This document shows, piece by piece, positions 17,948-26,224 of a DNA stretch of 64,000 bases (the stretch's first letter is position 1; each line of letters opens with the position of its first letter). The translations under genes were made by a program, and so were the position numbers. The stretch comes from Dyadobacter frigoris. Lineage in GTDB: Bacteria > Bacteroidota > Bacteroidia > Cytophagales > Spirosomataceae. The notes beneath the pieces are model-generated. The model was not told the origin of the DNA. It ran no database searches and saw only the letters and a list, made by a program, of their open reading frames with translations. The stretch lies in NCBI RefSeq assembly GCF_005280585.1, contig NZ_SZVO01000010.1, positions 186,001 through 250,000 on the forward strand, written 5' to 3'.

Positions 17948-19453
17948 TTAACGACGTCCACCGCCACCACCTCTCATTCCACCACCGCCTCCGCCGCTAC
18001 GGAAACCACCACCACTAAATCCGCCACCGCCTCTGCTGAAACCTCCGCCGTTGGATGGTCTGCTAAAACTGTTTCCGCCGTAACTTCTGTTGCCATTACT
18101 TTGGCTTGGTGCAATTGAACGGGATCCTTGTGAGTAAGTCCGGCCTTGGCTAAATCCACCGCCACGATTTGGAGAAGACAACCAATTTGAACGAGCACTA
18201 CCCATATTTGGACTGTAATGTCTTCCGGCTGCTCCTATGAAACCGTTGCTGCGAGGGGAACTAAAACGTCCTCTTGACAAATAGTTGTTGCGGTAAAAAT
18301 TACCATAAGTCCGGTACAAGTGAGGATAATATCTGTAAGCCCCACCGAAGAACCAGCTTGAAAATCCAAAACCAGGAAATCCGTATAATCCCATGCCGTA
18401 ATACAAACCGCCACCGAAACCATAAGCGCCAGGATACCACATGGCTGAACCGTACCACGAAGGATAACCAAACCAGTATGGATAAGGATTGTTATAAACG
18501 TTAACAACTTTATCGCCGGTTGGTGCAGGATAGCTATATCCGTTGTTAGCCGATGCGTATTGTTGTTGGGCCTGATTATATTCTTGCTGAGCTTGGGGAT
18601 CTTGTGACAAATCTTTTTGATAATCAGCAAGATCCTGTTTGTTTTGAGCTTCTTGTTTGTCATGAAGATCTGCCAAATCCTGACGTGTACCATCCGGGTC
18701 ATTTCTGAACTCACGGCCTAAACGTGTTGTAAGATCACTATGATCATTCAAAATTGACAATACATCCGGCATTTCCTGCAAACTTCTGAAAGCATTTTGA
18801 GCATCTCTGTTCAACGGACTAACCATATCTTCAAAAGAATTTATGGCTTGTTGGTTCAGATTGTCAACAGTTACCAAATCACTGTGGTGATTATTATAAA
18901 GTTTCCATGCGGCTTCTTTTAAATCCGCCGAAGCATTGGGAACATTTGCTACCATTCCGTCAATCTGTTCATTGGATTGTCTGCGTGGCAAAGTTGCAAG
19001 CTGATGCATCAAATCAGGATAACGGGAAACCTCGTAAAACCAGTTTTGTTTTTTTTGAGGGTAATCCTGAATTGTAGACTGAAAAGCCTGCGTTGTATTG
19101 TCACGGATTTGCGCAAGTTTGGTTAAAATGTCAGGATACTGCGTTGCAATCAAAATATCATTTCTGACATCATCATTGTACTGAGCGACCATCGACTCAA
19201 GACTTTGTTGCGCCGGAGCCGACTGTCCGTTATTATATGATTGTTGCTGGTTACCATTTTGCTGCGGACTGGCATATTGTTGCTGGTTGCCGTATTGCTG
19301 ATTGCCATAATTATTTTGATAATTTTGGCTGTAACCTGTAATCGATGTAGTTACTAAAATGGCAGCTGCAAAGACTGTTATTGATAAGCGAGGTTTAAAG
19401 GTATTAACCCCGTTTGTTACAATATCGGAATTACCTTTTCTAAGCGATTTCAT
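17948..19453 (-). CDS. Exported low-complexity protein with Gln-rich head and Gly/Arg-rich tail
   Basis: A 501-residue protein that I cannot assign to a named function. The N terminus (MKSLRKGNSDIVTNGVNTFK) is followed by a hydrophobic stretch ending GYSQ, a signal peptide. Residues 45-85 are Asn/Gln/Tyr-rich. About 85-300 is a helical region with repeated Asp/Gln/Asn that resembles exported DUF3300-type proteins. About 315-400 is Trp/Tyr/Gly-rich, and the last 60 residues are nearly pure Gly, Ser and Arg (GGGGFSGGGF, GGGGGRR). The overall plan resembles envelope or surface structural proteins. The Gly tail gives strong base bias and slippage-prone repeats. Confidence 0.75.
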   Translation of the reverse strand: MKSLRKGNSDIVTNGVNTFKPRLSITVFAAAILVTTSITGYSQNYQNNYGNQQYGNQQQYASPQQNGNQQQSYNNGQSAPAQQSLESMVAQYNDDVRNDILIATQYPDILTKLAQIRDNTTQAFQSTIQDYPQKKQNWFYEVSRYPDLMHQLATLPRRQSNEQIDGMVANVPNASADLKEAAWKLYNNHHSDLVTVDNLNQQAINSFEDMVSPLNRDAQNAFRSLQEMPDVLSILNDHSDLTTRLGREFRNDPDGTRQDLADLHDKQEAQNKQDLADYQKDLSQDPQAQQEYNQAQQQYASANNGYSYPAPTGDKVVNVYNNPYPYWFGYPSWYGSAMWYPGAYGFGGGLYYGMGLYGFPGFGFSSWFFGGAYRYYPHLYRTYGNFYRNNYLSRGRFSSPRSNGFIGAAGRHYSPNMGSARSNWLSSPNRGGGFSQGRTYSQGSRSIAPSQSNGNRSYGGNSFSRPSNGGGFSRGGGGFSGGGFRSGGGGGGMRGGGGGRR

Positions 19454-19577
19454 GAGCTGATGTGTTAAATTTGAATAGTTTCTTAAACTTTAACATTTCA
19501 AAATTACGATGACATTCTGTTGAAATATTGTAGTTAGAGAACAAGATTGAAATAAAAATAATTTATTTTTTACTTAT

Positions 19578-19606
19578 AAAACGGGCACCTTTCCGATGCC
19601 TGTTTT
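19578..19606 (-). terminator. Terminator after the DUF4136 gene
   Basis: On the minus strand AAAACAGGCA pairs with TGCCCGTTTT, with one G-T wobble and a 9-nt loop. It lies 20 bases beyond the stop of the 19626-20207 gene, followed by a T-rich stretch. Confidence 0.75.
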
Positions 19607-19625
19607 AATGATTTTATTCAGCAAC

Positions 19626-20207
19626 TTATCCCTGACGAACCGGGAAATCTTTCATTAATTTTTTCACTCCTTTATTAATTCTTTTTTCCAAATGGTTCGG
19701 ATTGGTCACATCCCCGGAAATTGCTTTTTGCCAGATAATATCTCCGGTTTTTGCATCAACAACATCCAGTATTAATGTTCCGTCGGTATTATTGCTGGAA
19801 GATGGATAGCCACCGTAACCGCCGTAACCATATCCTCCATAGTAAGGCATTCCATAACCGAATCTGCCAAAACCCATCATGGGATAGCCCATCATTGGAT
19901 AACCGCCTCCGCCATAATAATTTCTGCGAACGCGCTGGGTGTAGGTATGAAATTGCAGTAATAAATCAGGATGCTGCGTTTCTCTTACTAATCCTTTTCC
20001 GTTTAACGCGGCATCAAATGCCTGCTGAATGCGCTGGCGGGAATAAGTACTGCTGTACATCGGATTCTGATTTTTTTTCATATCCGGTACAATCCAGTTG
20101 TAAGTGTGCGCTGCCACGCCACTCATTGTTTTTGGTTTCGAATTATTTGCAAAAACCATTGTGCTGAAAACACTTAGCACTCCCAATAGAATCAGGCTCT
20201 TTTTCAT
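19626..20207 (-). CDS. DUF4136-domain exported protein
   Basis: A 193-residue protein with a signal peptide (MKKSLILLGVLSVFSTMVFA). The body has the DUF4136 plan: an early YNWIVPDMKKNQNP strand, RIQQAFDAALNGKGLV, DLLLQFHTYTQ, then a Gly/Tyr/Met-rich loop (about 95-135), and the closing GTLILDVVDAKTGDIIWQKAISG with a charged C-terminal helix. DUF4136 proteins are usually envelope lipoproteins. This copy has an ordinary signal peptide without a lipobox Cys. The function is unknown. The Gly/Tyr-rich insert is shared in style with the protein encoded at 17948-19453. Confidence 0.8.
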   Translation of the reverse strand: MKKSLILLGVLSVFSTMVFANNSKPKTMSGVAAHTYNWIVPDMKKNQNPMYSSTYSRQRIQQAFDAALNGKGLVRETQHPDLLLQFHTYTQRVRRNYYGGGGYPMMGYPMMGFGRFGYGMPYYGGYGYGGYGGYPSSSNNTDGTLILDVVDAKTGDIIWQKAISGDVTNPNHLEKRINKGVKKLMKDFPVRQG

Positions 20208-20282
20208 TTTTTTACGATGATTAAATTTTTAATAACTAAAAACTGGGTTTTTTATTAAAAAAAATAAACGTTGCATCTGTTT

Positions 20283-20303
20283 GGGCGGACACGAGGCCCG
20301 CCC
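20283..20303. repeat. GC-rich hairpin, REP-like
   Basis: GGGCGG and CCGCCC enclose a 9-nt loop ACACGAGGC within otherwise AT-rich DNA, 11 bases beyond the DegP stop. Read on the minus strand it is followed by an oligo-T stretch near 20250-20265, so it may act as the degP terminator. Its base content is unlike the neighbourhood. Confidence 0.55.
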
Positions 20304-20313
20304 CTACCAATCC

Positions 20314-21828
20314 TTACAAACCAATCGCATAATATTGTGTGTCCTGACTTCCAGGATATACTCCTTCAATCATTACCCCACCCTTTTTACCTTCTAATGC
20401 TTTCATAGCTTGCTGCACATTTCCAACATGTGTTTTATCTATTTTAGTAATAACGAAACCATCCTGCATATCCGTATTCTGACGGACTTTTCCTGCATTA
20501 ATTTGGCTCACAATTACACCTTGTTCGACATCCCAGTTTCTTTTTTGCTGAGTCGTTAAATCTTGCAGTTCGATTCCCAGATTATCAAGTGTCTGAGCTG
20601 ATTTTTCAGCAACCAGCGTCCCCGTATTACTTTTTAGTGTAACGGTCAACTCTTTGTCTATACCTTCACGATTAACATTCACTGTCACTTTATCACTTGG
20701 TTTATGTTGAGCAATAGACTCTTGTAACTGAGGGACACTTTCAATGAGATGTCCGTCAATTTTTGTGATCACATCACCGATTTTTATACCTGCTTCGCGG
20801 GCAGCACTTTGCTCTGCAAAACTTTCCACACGAACACCTTCATTCACTTTCAAATCGTAGGATTTTACTTTTGCACCATCTACTTCACTAATTCCTACCC
20901 CCAGATAACCACGTTGTACGGAACCGAATTTAGAGATATCTTCTACAACTTTATGGGCTATACTTGAAGGAACAGCGAATGAATAACCGGCAAATTGCCC
21001 TGTCTGGCTGGCAATTGCGGTATTAATTCCAATCAGATTCCCATTTAAATCAACCAGCGCTCCACCAGAATTTCCAGGGTTTACTGCCGCATCCGTCTGA
21101 ATAAATGACTCAACCGGTGCTTTTGAATTTTCTCCTAAAATATTGATACTACGGCCTTTGGCACTTACTATACCTGCTGTAACGGTTGAAGTCAGGTTAA
21201 ATGGATTACCAACGGCGAGAACCCACTGTCCTACTTTTACATTTTCCGAGCTACCGAAAGACAGAGCTGGTAGGTTTTTAGCTTCAATTTGGATCAAGGC
21301 AATATCCGTGTTTGGGTCAGAACCGATAACTTTTGCTTTAAAAACCCGCTTGTCTGCCAAAGTTACTTCCAAGGATTCTGCACCCTGGATCACGTGATTA
21401 TTTGTTACAATATATCCGTCCGGATTAATAATTACGCCCGAACCGGAAGCCTGTGCTTTTTCACCTCTTTCCTGTCCTTGCGGACCATCCTGACCAAATG
21501 GACTCCGGCCTCCGAAAAAATCTTTCAGTTCATCAGGAACCTGCATCTGACTTACATTTCTTTCTGGTTTAAGTGTTGATTTTATGTGTACTACCGCCGC
21601 AGTAGCTTTTTGAGAGGCGAAGGAAAAATCGGCTGGGATCATGGGGACATTTGCACCGGTACTTTTTTCGTCCAAACGGGCCTTTACAACAGGCATATTG
21701 CTTTCTACCCAGTTTGAAATGGTATCCGGCTTACTAAAATGCTCGTACGCAGCAAATGAAGTCCCTCCTAAAAAGGCAAACGCCAAAGCAACAGGAGCTA
21801 GTTTTTTGATATTTTGTTTTTGAAACAT
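20314..21828 (-). CDS. degP: Do/DegP-like periplasmic serine protease
   Basis: A 504-residue HtrA-family protease that degrades or refolds damaged envelope proteins. The order is a signal anchor (about 10-27), a trypsin-like domain with catalytic His145 (VTNNHVI), Asp175 (NTDIALI) and Ser254 (NPGNSGGAL), then PDZ1 (RGYLGVGIS, with GIKIGDVITKIDG) and a shorter PDZ2-like region near the C terminus (QDGFVITKIDKTHVGNVQQ). All three catalytic residues are intact. It stands alone, downstream of the broken cassette at 22012-22632 and convergent with nothing. Such genes are commonly induced by envelope stress, possibly by one of the nearby two-component systems. That link is inferred. Confidence 0.95.
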   Translation of the reverse strand: MFQKQNIKKLAPVALAFAFLGGTSFAAYEHFSKPDTISNWVESNMPVVKARLDEKSTGANVPMIPADFSFASQKATAAVVHIKSTLKPERNVSQMQVPDELKDFFGGRSPFGQDGPQGQERGEKAQASGSGVIINPDGYIVTNNHVIQGAESLEVTLADKRVFKAKVIGSDPNTDIALIQIEAKNLPALSFGSSENVKVGQWVLAVGNPFNLTSTVTAGIVSAKGRSINILGENSKAPVESFIQTDAAVNPGNSGGALVDLNGNLIGINTAIASQTGQFAGYSFAVPSSIAHKVVEDISKFGSVQRGYLGVGISEVDGAKVKSYDLKVNEGVRVESFAEQSAAREAGIKIGDVITKIDGHLIESVPQLQESIAQHKPSDKVTVNVNREGIDKELTVTLKSNTGTLVAEKSAQTLDNLGIELQDLTTQQKRNWDVEQGVIVSQINAGKVRQNTDMQDGFVITKIDKTHVGNVQQAMKALEGKKGGVMIEGVYPGSQDTQYYAIGL

Positions 21829-22011
21829 GACTATAAAGGATGATTAAGTTGAATGATGGACTAACCGACGATAAAAAGTGCCTGAAATAAGACCAGCTGA
21901 AAACCTTATCAACCACTTTGATTCGTTTGTTAATTCAAAATTGCAACACGATCCTGTTGTAATCTTGTGGGAATTCTGAAGAGATTCTGAAGTTTCAAAA
22001 TTTGTGTTGAC

Positions 22012-22632
22012 TTAAAAATTAGCCACGATAAATGAAGAAGCTAAACTGGAAAATTCCGGAAATAGCAGGCGCTTAGCAGACCAATTATTATAAGCACACA
22101 TGTTAGGAAGTTCTTTTTGAAATAGGCGATATTTTGCCATGAGGTATGGAAGGTGTGCGATCAGATCAGGCTCACTGGATTTTGAAGTAAGCCAATCCCT
22201 GACACAGCCAATTACCGCCATTACTTTAAATTCATGTGCCATAGGATCCTGGCCTGCTAAATCAGAGAGATATATTTTGGATGAATATCGCTTTCCTTCC
22301 AGTATAAGATAGCTTTTATTCTTCTGCTTACCTGCTCCATATTTTTGGCAGCCAATAAATAACCCAAGTTCAAGCGGCATATTAAGTCTGCCATCCTTAT
22401 GAGAAACGTCATGAATACCAAATTGACATTCCCGAATCAAGTTTGTTATTTTTTGTAATCAATCTGGTTCACCCTCAAATTCCAATGCACATCTCGGAGT
22501 AAAATCACAGGCATGAATTGTGAAAATAATGGCATGGAAGATCTTCTTAAATTGTGTATCAAAAGGACAATTAATAAAGATACTTTCCTCAAAAACCGGT
22601 GCTTTAGATATTCTGTTTTGCGTAACTGGCAC
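22012..22632 (-). pseudogene. Nucleotide-binding/TIR-like protein interrupted by an in-frame TGA
   Basis: Translation of the minus strand from a GTG at 22632 gives one continuous frame of 206 codons except for a TGA at 22459-22461 (codon 58). Upstream of the stop are SIFINCPFDTQFKKIF and HACDFTPRCALEFEGEPD. Downstream are LQKITNLIRECQFGIHDVS, LNMPLELGLFIGCQKYG and SDLAGQD. This order (FINCPFD, PRCALE, EC-GIHD, NMP-ELGLF, SD-AGQD) is that of a bacterial family I recognise without a settled name. Its Rossmann-like pattern and the Glu of PLELGLF recall TIR or nucleoside deoxyribosyltransferase folds. The frame is otherwise intact, so the nonsense change is recent, a sequencing error, or a programmed event. 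It follows the 22639 gene in the same frame with only a TAA between. Confidence 0.75.
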
Positions 22633-22638
22633 CGTGAC

Positions 22639-23034
22639 TTATTTTGTCAATGATCTGTTTAAAATAGCCAAAACTGCTTTTTCAGCCATTTCAGCAGTTT
22701 CTTTGCTTATTGATGGATTTGGTGCAGCTCTAAATTTTCTTCTGACCACAACTCCTGCAAAAGGCCTTGTTCCATTACCAATTATTAATTCCCCGGAAAT
22801 TTCGTTTCTTTTTATCCAATGCCCGGTATTAGAATTTCTCGTTTGAGAAACCGTAAATCCTTTATCAATCTTGACCGCTTTTTCCATAGGAGTAATCGTG
22901 TTATCTAATTTCCTTAAAACAGGTGTTACGTACTTAATACCCGGCACTTTCCTACTTCTTACAGAAATCGGTTTCGGAGAAGATGGTTGATAAAAAACGC
23001 CATCTTCATTTAATTCTTTTACGTCTTTACTCAT
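22639..23034 (-). CDS. Small basic protein of unknown function, partner of the broken TIR-like gene
   Basis: A 131-residue protein with no family I can name. It has no signal peptide or membrane segment. It has a charged N-terminal half, then GFTVSQTRNSNTGHWI (about 61-76), a GTRPFAGVVVRRKFRAAP strand (about 89-106) and a C-terminal helix (SKETAEMAEKAVLAIL). The frame opens with a TTG at 23043, but the ATG at 23034 is preferred. Its stop is 7 bases before the GTG of the next gene in the same frame, so the two are almost certainly an operon. Such a pairing of a small protein with a TIR-like protein suggests a toxin/antitoxin or defence module, but that is inference only. Confidence 0.6.
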   Translation of the reverse strand: MSKDVKELNEDGVFYQPSSPKPISVRSRKVPGIKYVTPVLRKLDNTITPMEKAVKIDKGFTVSQTRNSNTGHWIKRNEISGELIIGNGTRPFAGVVVRRKFRAAPNPSISKETAEMAEKAVLAILNRSLTK

Positions 23035-23214
23035 AGCTTTCAAGCATTTATTTATAATAAGCCAAAAACTACAAAATAATTAATCAATATAAAAACACTA
23101 ACGCTCCCCTAACTCTTATTTGATTAAAATATTCATAATCAGCATAAAACATAAAAAAAGGAAGGTCATAAACCTCCCCCTTTCTCTTTTTATTAGCCAT
23201 GAAAAATCTTTATA

Positions 23215-24468
23215 TTACCAACTTACGGTCAGTGTATGCCACTCGTTGTCTATATCATATTTTAAGTTTTGTCCATTCACCTCACAAATGGTTTTAACAA
23301 GTGCAAGTCCCAACCCCAACGAAGCAGATGCTGTGCTTTCTTTTCTAAAACGTTCAAACAGCCGCTCCGGGTTCAAATTCAAAATTTTTCCTGTGTTTTT
23401 TACCGAAAAAAATCTTTCACGTAAGGTAATAATAATCTTTCCGTTTTCAACGTTATGGCGGATTGCATTTGTCAATAAATTATTAACCAATATTTCTGCG
23501 AGCGCCGGATGTATAACCAAACCTACCGGTTCAAGGTCTGTTTGGATATTTATTTTGCGTTGAACTATCAAATCTTCAAGATCACGCAGCTTTCCATTAA
23601 TAATAGGCACCAGATTGACAGGGTCCGTTCCTGCCAAAAACTGCCTGTTCTCAATCTTTGTCAGCAATAATAATGCCTGGTTCAAACGCCCCAGCCTATT
23701 AGCTGCTTCACTCACACTAGACAATGTAACAAGTTGTGATTCCGTTAAAGTTTCATCCTGAAACAATCCTTCAATTTTTGAAAGGATCACTGCCAGAGGT
23801 GTTTGTATTTCGTGCGATGCGTTTTCCGTAAATTCTTTGAGATTTTGATAAGCCGCAGCAATCCTTTCCGTAAGCTGCGTCACCGCATGATTAAGCTGAT
23901 CAAATTCCAAAGTTTCTTCTTTCTTGAATTGCAATGTTTCATGTTGCTGAATCTGATAATGATCCAGCTTACCCAGCGTTTTATAAAATGGCTTCCACAA
24001 CCTCTCTGAAAGCCAACTATTTAACAACAAAAGAGAAATCAATAACAATGCAACAATGAATGTAATCGTCATGACTACCGTTTCAAGCAACCGCTGTCTT
24101 TGCAAAAGCATTTTACTGATCGTGATCCGGTACCATTGCCCCAAGGCTCTTTCATAAAATACAAGTTGCCGGTAAGGCTGGTATTCATTTTCTGCAAGAT
24201 TTAACATCGAAGTCTCCCGCATAAAAGGTCTTCCCGGATAAGCAACCGGCTGAAGCTGCAAACTGTCACCCAATTGTAAAATATAAACCGGCAAAGTATC
24301 CAGATGCCTCAGTTGCCAGCGTACTTTAACCTGACTTTGAAACAATTCCTTATTAGCTTCCCTATCAATCAGATACCTTACCGAAACATAGAAAAGTCCG
24401 GCCCCTAAAAAAAGAACGATCATCGAGGTTACCAGTTGGTAGCGAAGTATCCGCAGTAATAATCTCAT
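23215..24468 (-). CDS. Sensor histidine kinase (pair 2)
   Basis: A 417-residue inner-membrane histidine kinase, closely parallel to the one at 9272-10537 in length and layout. Helix 1 is near residues 11-31, a periplasmic loop spans 32-125, helix 2 is near 131-150, the H-box ASHEIQTPLAVILSKIE has phospho-acceptor His219, the N-box is NNLLTNAIRHN and the G-box SLGLGLALVKTI. The start codon overlaps the response regulator stop (ATGA, 24465-24468). Pairs 1 and 2 are likely products of an old duplication. Signal and target are not evident from the neighbours (a ThuA-like protein and CorA upstream). Confidence 0.9.
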   Translation of the reverse strand: MRLLLRILRYQLVTSMIVLFLGAGLFYVSVRYLIDREANKELFQSQVKVRWQLRHLDTLPVYILQLGDSLQLQPVAYPGRPFMRETSMLNLAENEYQPYRQLVFYERALGQWYRITISKMLLQRQRLLETVVMTITFIVALLLISLLLLNSWLSERLWKPFYKTLGKLDHYQIQQHETLQFKKEETLEFDQLNHAVTQLTERIAAAYQNLKEFTENASHEIQTPLAVILSKIEGLFQDETLTESQLVTLSSVSEAANRLGRLNQALLLLTKIENRQFLAGTDPVNLVPIINGKLRDLEDLIVQRKINIQTDLEPVGLVIHPALAEILVNNLLTNAIRHNVENGKIIITLRERFFSVKNTGKILNLNPERLFERFRKESTASASLGLGLALVKTICEVNGQNLKYDIDNEWHTLTVSW

Positions 24469-25142
24469 TGCTCACTGAACTTATAACCTACCCCATAAAT
24501 TGATCTTAGATAATCCGGACACCCTTTATCCATCAGTTTTTTCCTGAGATTTTTGATATGAGTGTATATAAAATCAAAGTTATCCATCAAATCAGCGTCA
24601 TCACCCCACAAATGTTCGGCGATAGATTCCTTGGTTAAAACGCGGTTTTTATTCGCAATTAAATAAATCAAAAGATCATATTCCTTTCTAGTCAGAATTA
24701 TTTCCTGACCATCCACAGACACAAAATGTTCCTGAGGCTCTACATTGATCTTACCAAAGCGGATTTGCTGATTTCCCTGAAAATTTCTCCTTCGGATCAC
24801 AGCCTGCACTCTTGCGTTAAGCTCTGAAAGGTGAAATGGTTTCGTCAAATAATCATCAGAACCCAAATTGAGCCCTTCAATTCTGTCATCCAGTGAATTC
24901 TTGGCAGAAATAATAATGATACCTGTTTCCGGATTTTTTCGTTTCAATTCCTTAACCGCATTCAATCCATCACCGTCTGGAAGCATAATATCAACCAGCA
25001 CACAATCATACTTGTATATATTTATTTTTTCAATCGCCGATTCGTAATCAGCGGCCCACTCGCAAATAAAATTTTCACGCTGAAAATAATTCTGAATACT
25101 TGTTGCCAGCGCCTTTTCGTCTTCAATGAGTAATAGTTTCAT
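24465..25142 (-). CDS. OmpR-family response regulator (pair 2)
   Basis: A 225-residue response regulator with acidic Glu7/Asp8, phospho-acceptor Asp51 in VLVDIMLPDGDGL, IISAKNS and YLTKPFH in the receiver domain. A C-terminal winged helix ends DYLRSIYGVGYKFSEQ. It has the same length and layout as the regulator of pair 1 and is translationally coupled to its kinase. The ATG at 25142 lies 63 bases after the ThuA-like gene, so read-through from that gene is possible. Confidence 0.93.
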   Translation of the reverse strand: MKLLLIEDEKALATSIQNYFQRENFICEWAADYESAIEKINIYKYDCVLVDIMLPDGDGLNAVKELKRKNPETGIIIISAKNSLDDRIEGLNLGSDDYLTKPFHLSELNARVQAVIRRRNFQGNQQIRFGKINVEPQEHFVSVDGQEIILTRKEYDLLIYLIANKNRVLTKESIAEHLWGDDADLMDNFDFIYTHIKNLRKKLMDKGCPDYLRSIYGVGYKFSEQ

Positions 25143-25205
25143 ACCCTTATATTTTCTACAAATGAAACTATGAATTTTGTTGCAATTCTGTACTTCTGTG
25201 TAAAA

Positions 25206-26051
25206 TTACTTTTTACCCGATCCCAACCACAACAGACCATCAATAATCAACTGATTCTGCGTTTTATTTGCGAAAGTATAAGACAAAGTTTTGTTGGTTT
25301 TATTTTCATAGTCAATGTCATTATGCCCCATATTTAAGTAAAGCATTTTAAAATTCTTGTTTGTCCAAACAACCGGATAGTAACCACTTTGCCATATTTC
25401 ATGCTGTTTTGGCCCCGTTCCCAACGGGAAACTGGTGGAATCAATGGATAAAAGAATTTTAATATCCGGGTTTTTCCGAAGATCATGTTCCCAGCGATAC
25501 CATTCATTAGGAGAAGATTTAAATATTTCCGGGAGGTTTTTCGTGGCCGGATGTTTTTTGTCTTCAACCCGTAAAACAGCAGAAGTCGGCCGCCAGGTAT
25601 TACTTGCGTACTGACCTGATCCCAGAAACTTTTCATGATACCAATCCCAGTCCTGATTAAATGCCGAAGGTGTTAAGGCAAAAGCTGCAAAATGAAAACC
25701 TATCCAGGCTCCCCCATTTTCCATATATTTTTGAAATACTGCCCTTTGTTCAGGCTTTTCTGGCCGAGTATCTAAAAAAAGTACTACCTGATATTGTGAA
25801 AGAAATTCAGCATTCAGTTTAGTCCAATCAGTTGTAGAATCGTATGCGAAATTATACTGAGCGGCGACCTGAGGAAAAAACTTATTTGCCTCATGCACAT
25901 AACTGATGTGTGCCTGATCATTTTTACCCGTATAAAAAGCGATTACTTTAAATTTGGGTTTTGTTTTCTGTGCAAAAACAGGAGAAATAATGAAGAAAAA
26001 AAGTATCAAGTATAGAATGACTTTTCTCCCTCCTTTTAAAAGAGATGACAT
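25206..26051 (-). CDS. ThuA-like exported protein
   Basis: A ThuA-domain protein (281 residues from 26051). Members of this family resemble class I glutamine amidotransferases and are found with sugar utilisation genes. The N terminus MSSLLKGGRKVILYLILFFFIISPVFAQ is a clear signal peptide, which favours the ATG at 26051 over earlier starts in the same frame (ATG 26087, TTG 26105). Fold landmarks are FKVIAFYTGKNDQAHISYVHEA, VVLFLDTR, the GGAWIGFHFAAFA turn, SPNEWYRWEHDLRKNP and YPVVWTNKNFKMLYLNMGHNDIDY. It stands alone, 63 bases upstream of the pair 2 regulator. Confidence 0.82.
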   Translation of the reverse strand: MSSLLKGGRKVILYLILFFFIISPVFAQKTKPKFKVIAFYTGKNDQAHISYVHEANKFFPQVAAQYNFAYDSTTDWTKLNAEFLSQYQVVLFLDTRPEKPEQRAVFQKYMENGGAWIGFHFAAFALTPSAFNQDWDWYHEKFLGSGQYASNTWRPTSAVLRVEDKKHPATKNLPEIFKSSPNEWYRWEHDLRKNPDIKILLSIDSTSFPLGTGPKQHEIWQSGYYPVVWTNKNFKMLYLNMGHNDIDYENKTNKTLSYTFANKTQNQLIIDGLLWLGSGKK

Positions 26052-26224
26052 ATTTAAAGAATTAATGGTTTTAGGATCAGGATACATTTCCCGCTGAAAA
26101 ATCAAATATGATTTAACTTTCCCGGATTTACAATTTTTGCAGTCCGCTTACCGCGATTGCCAGAAATCACAAAACAGAGATTTATTGAAGAATAATATTC
26201 GCCATTTAGAGAACGGCATTTACC

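Noticed and set aside
17948..19453. Gly-rich end read as a repeat array or CRISPR-like sequence
   Set aside because: Repetition is due to Gly and Ser codons in a coding frame, without regular spacers.
22012..22440. Separate 142-codon gene starting with TTG at 22440
   Set aside because: The frame continues upstream with matching family motifs, broken only by the TGA at 22459-22461, so it is the 3' part of a longer gene.
22520..22846. Plus-strand frame across the 22012-23034 cassette
   Set aside because: The minus-strand frames show family motifs; the plus-strand frame has none.
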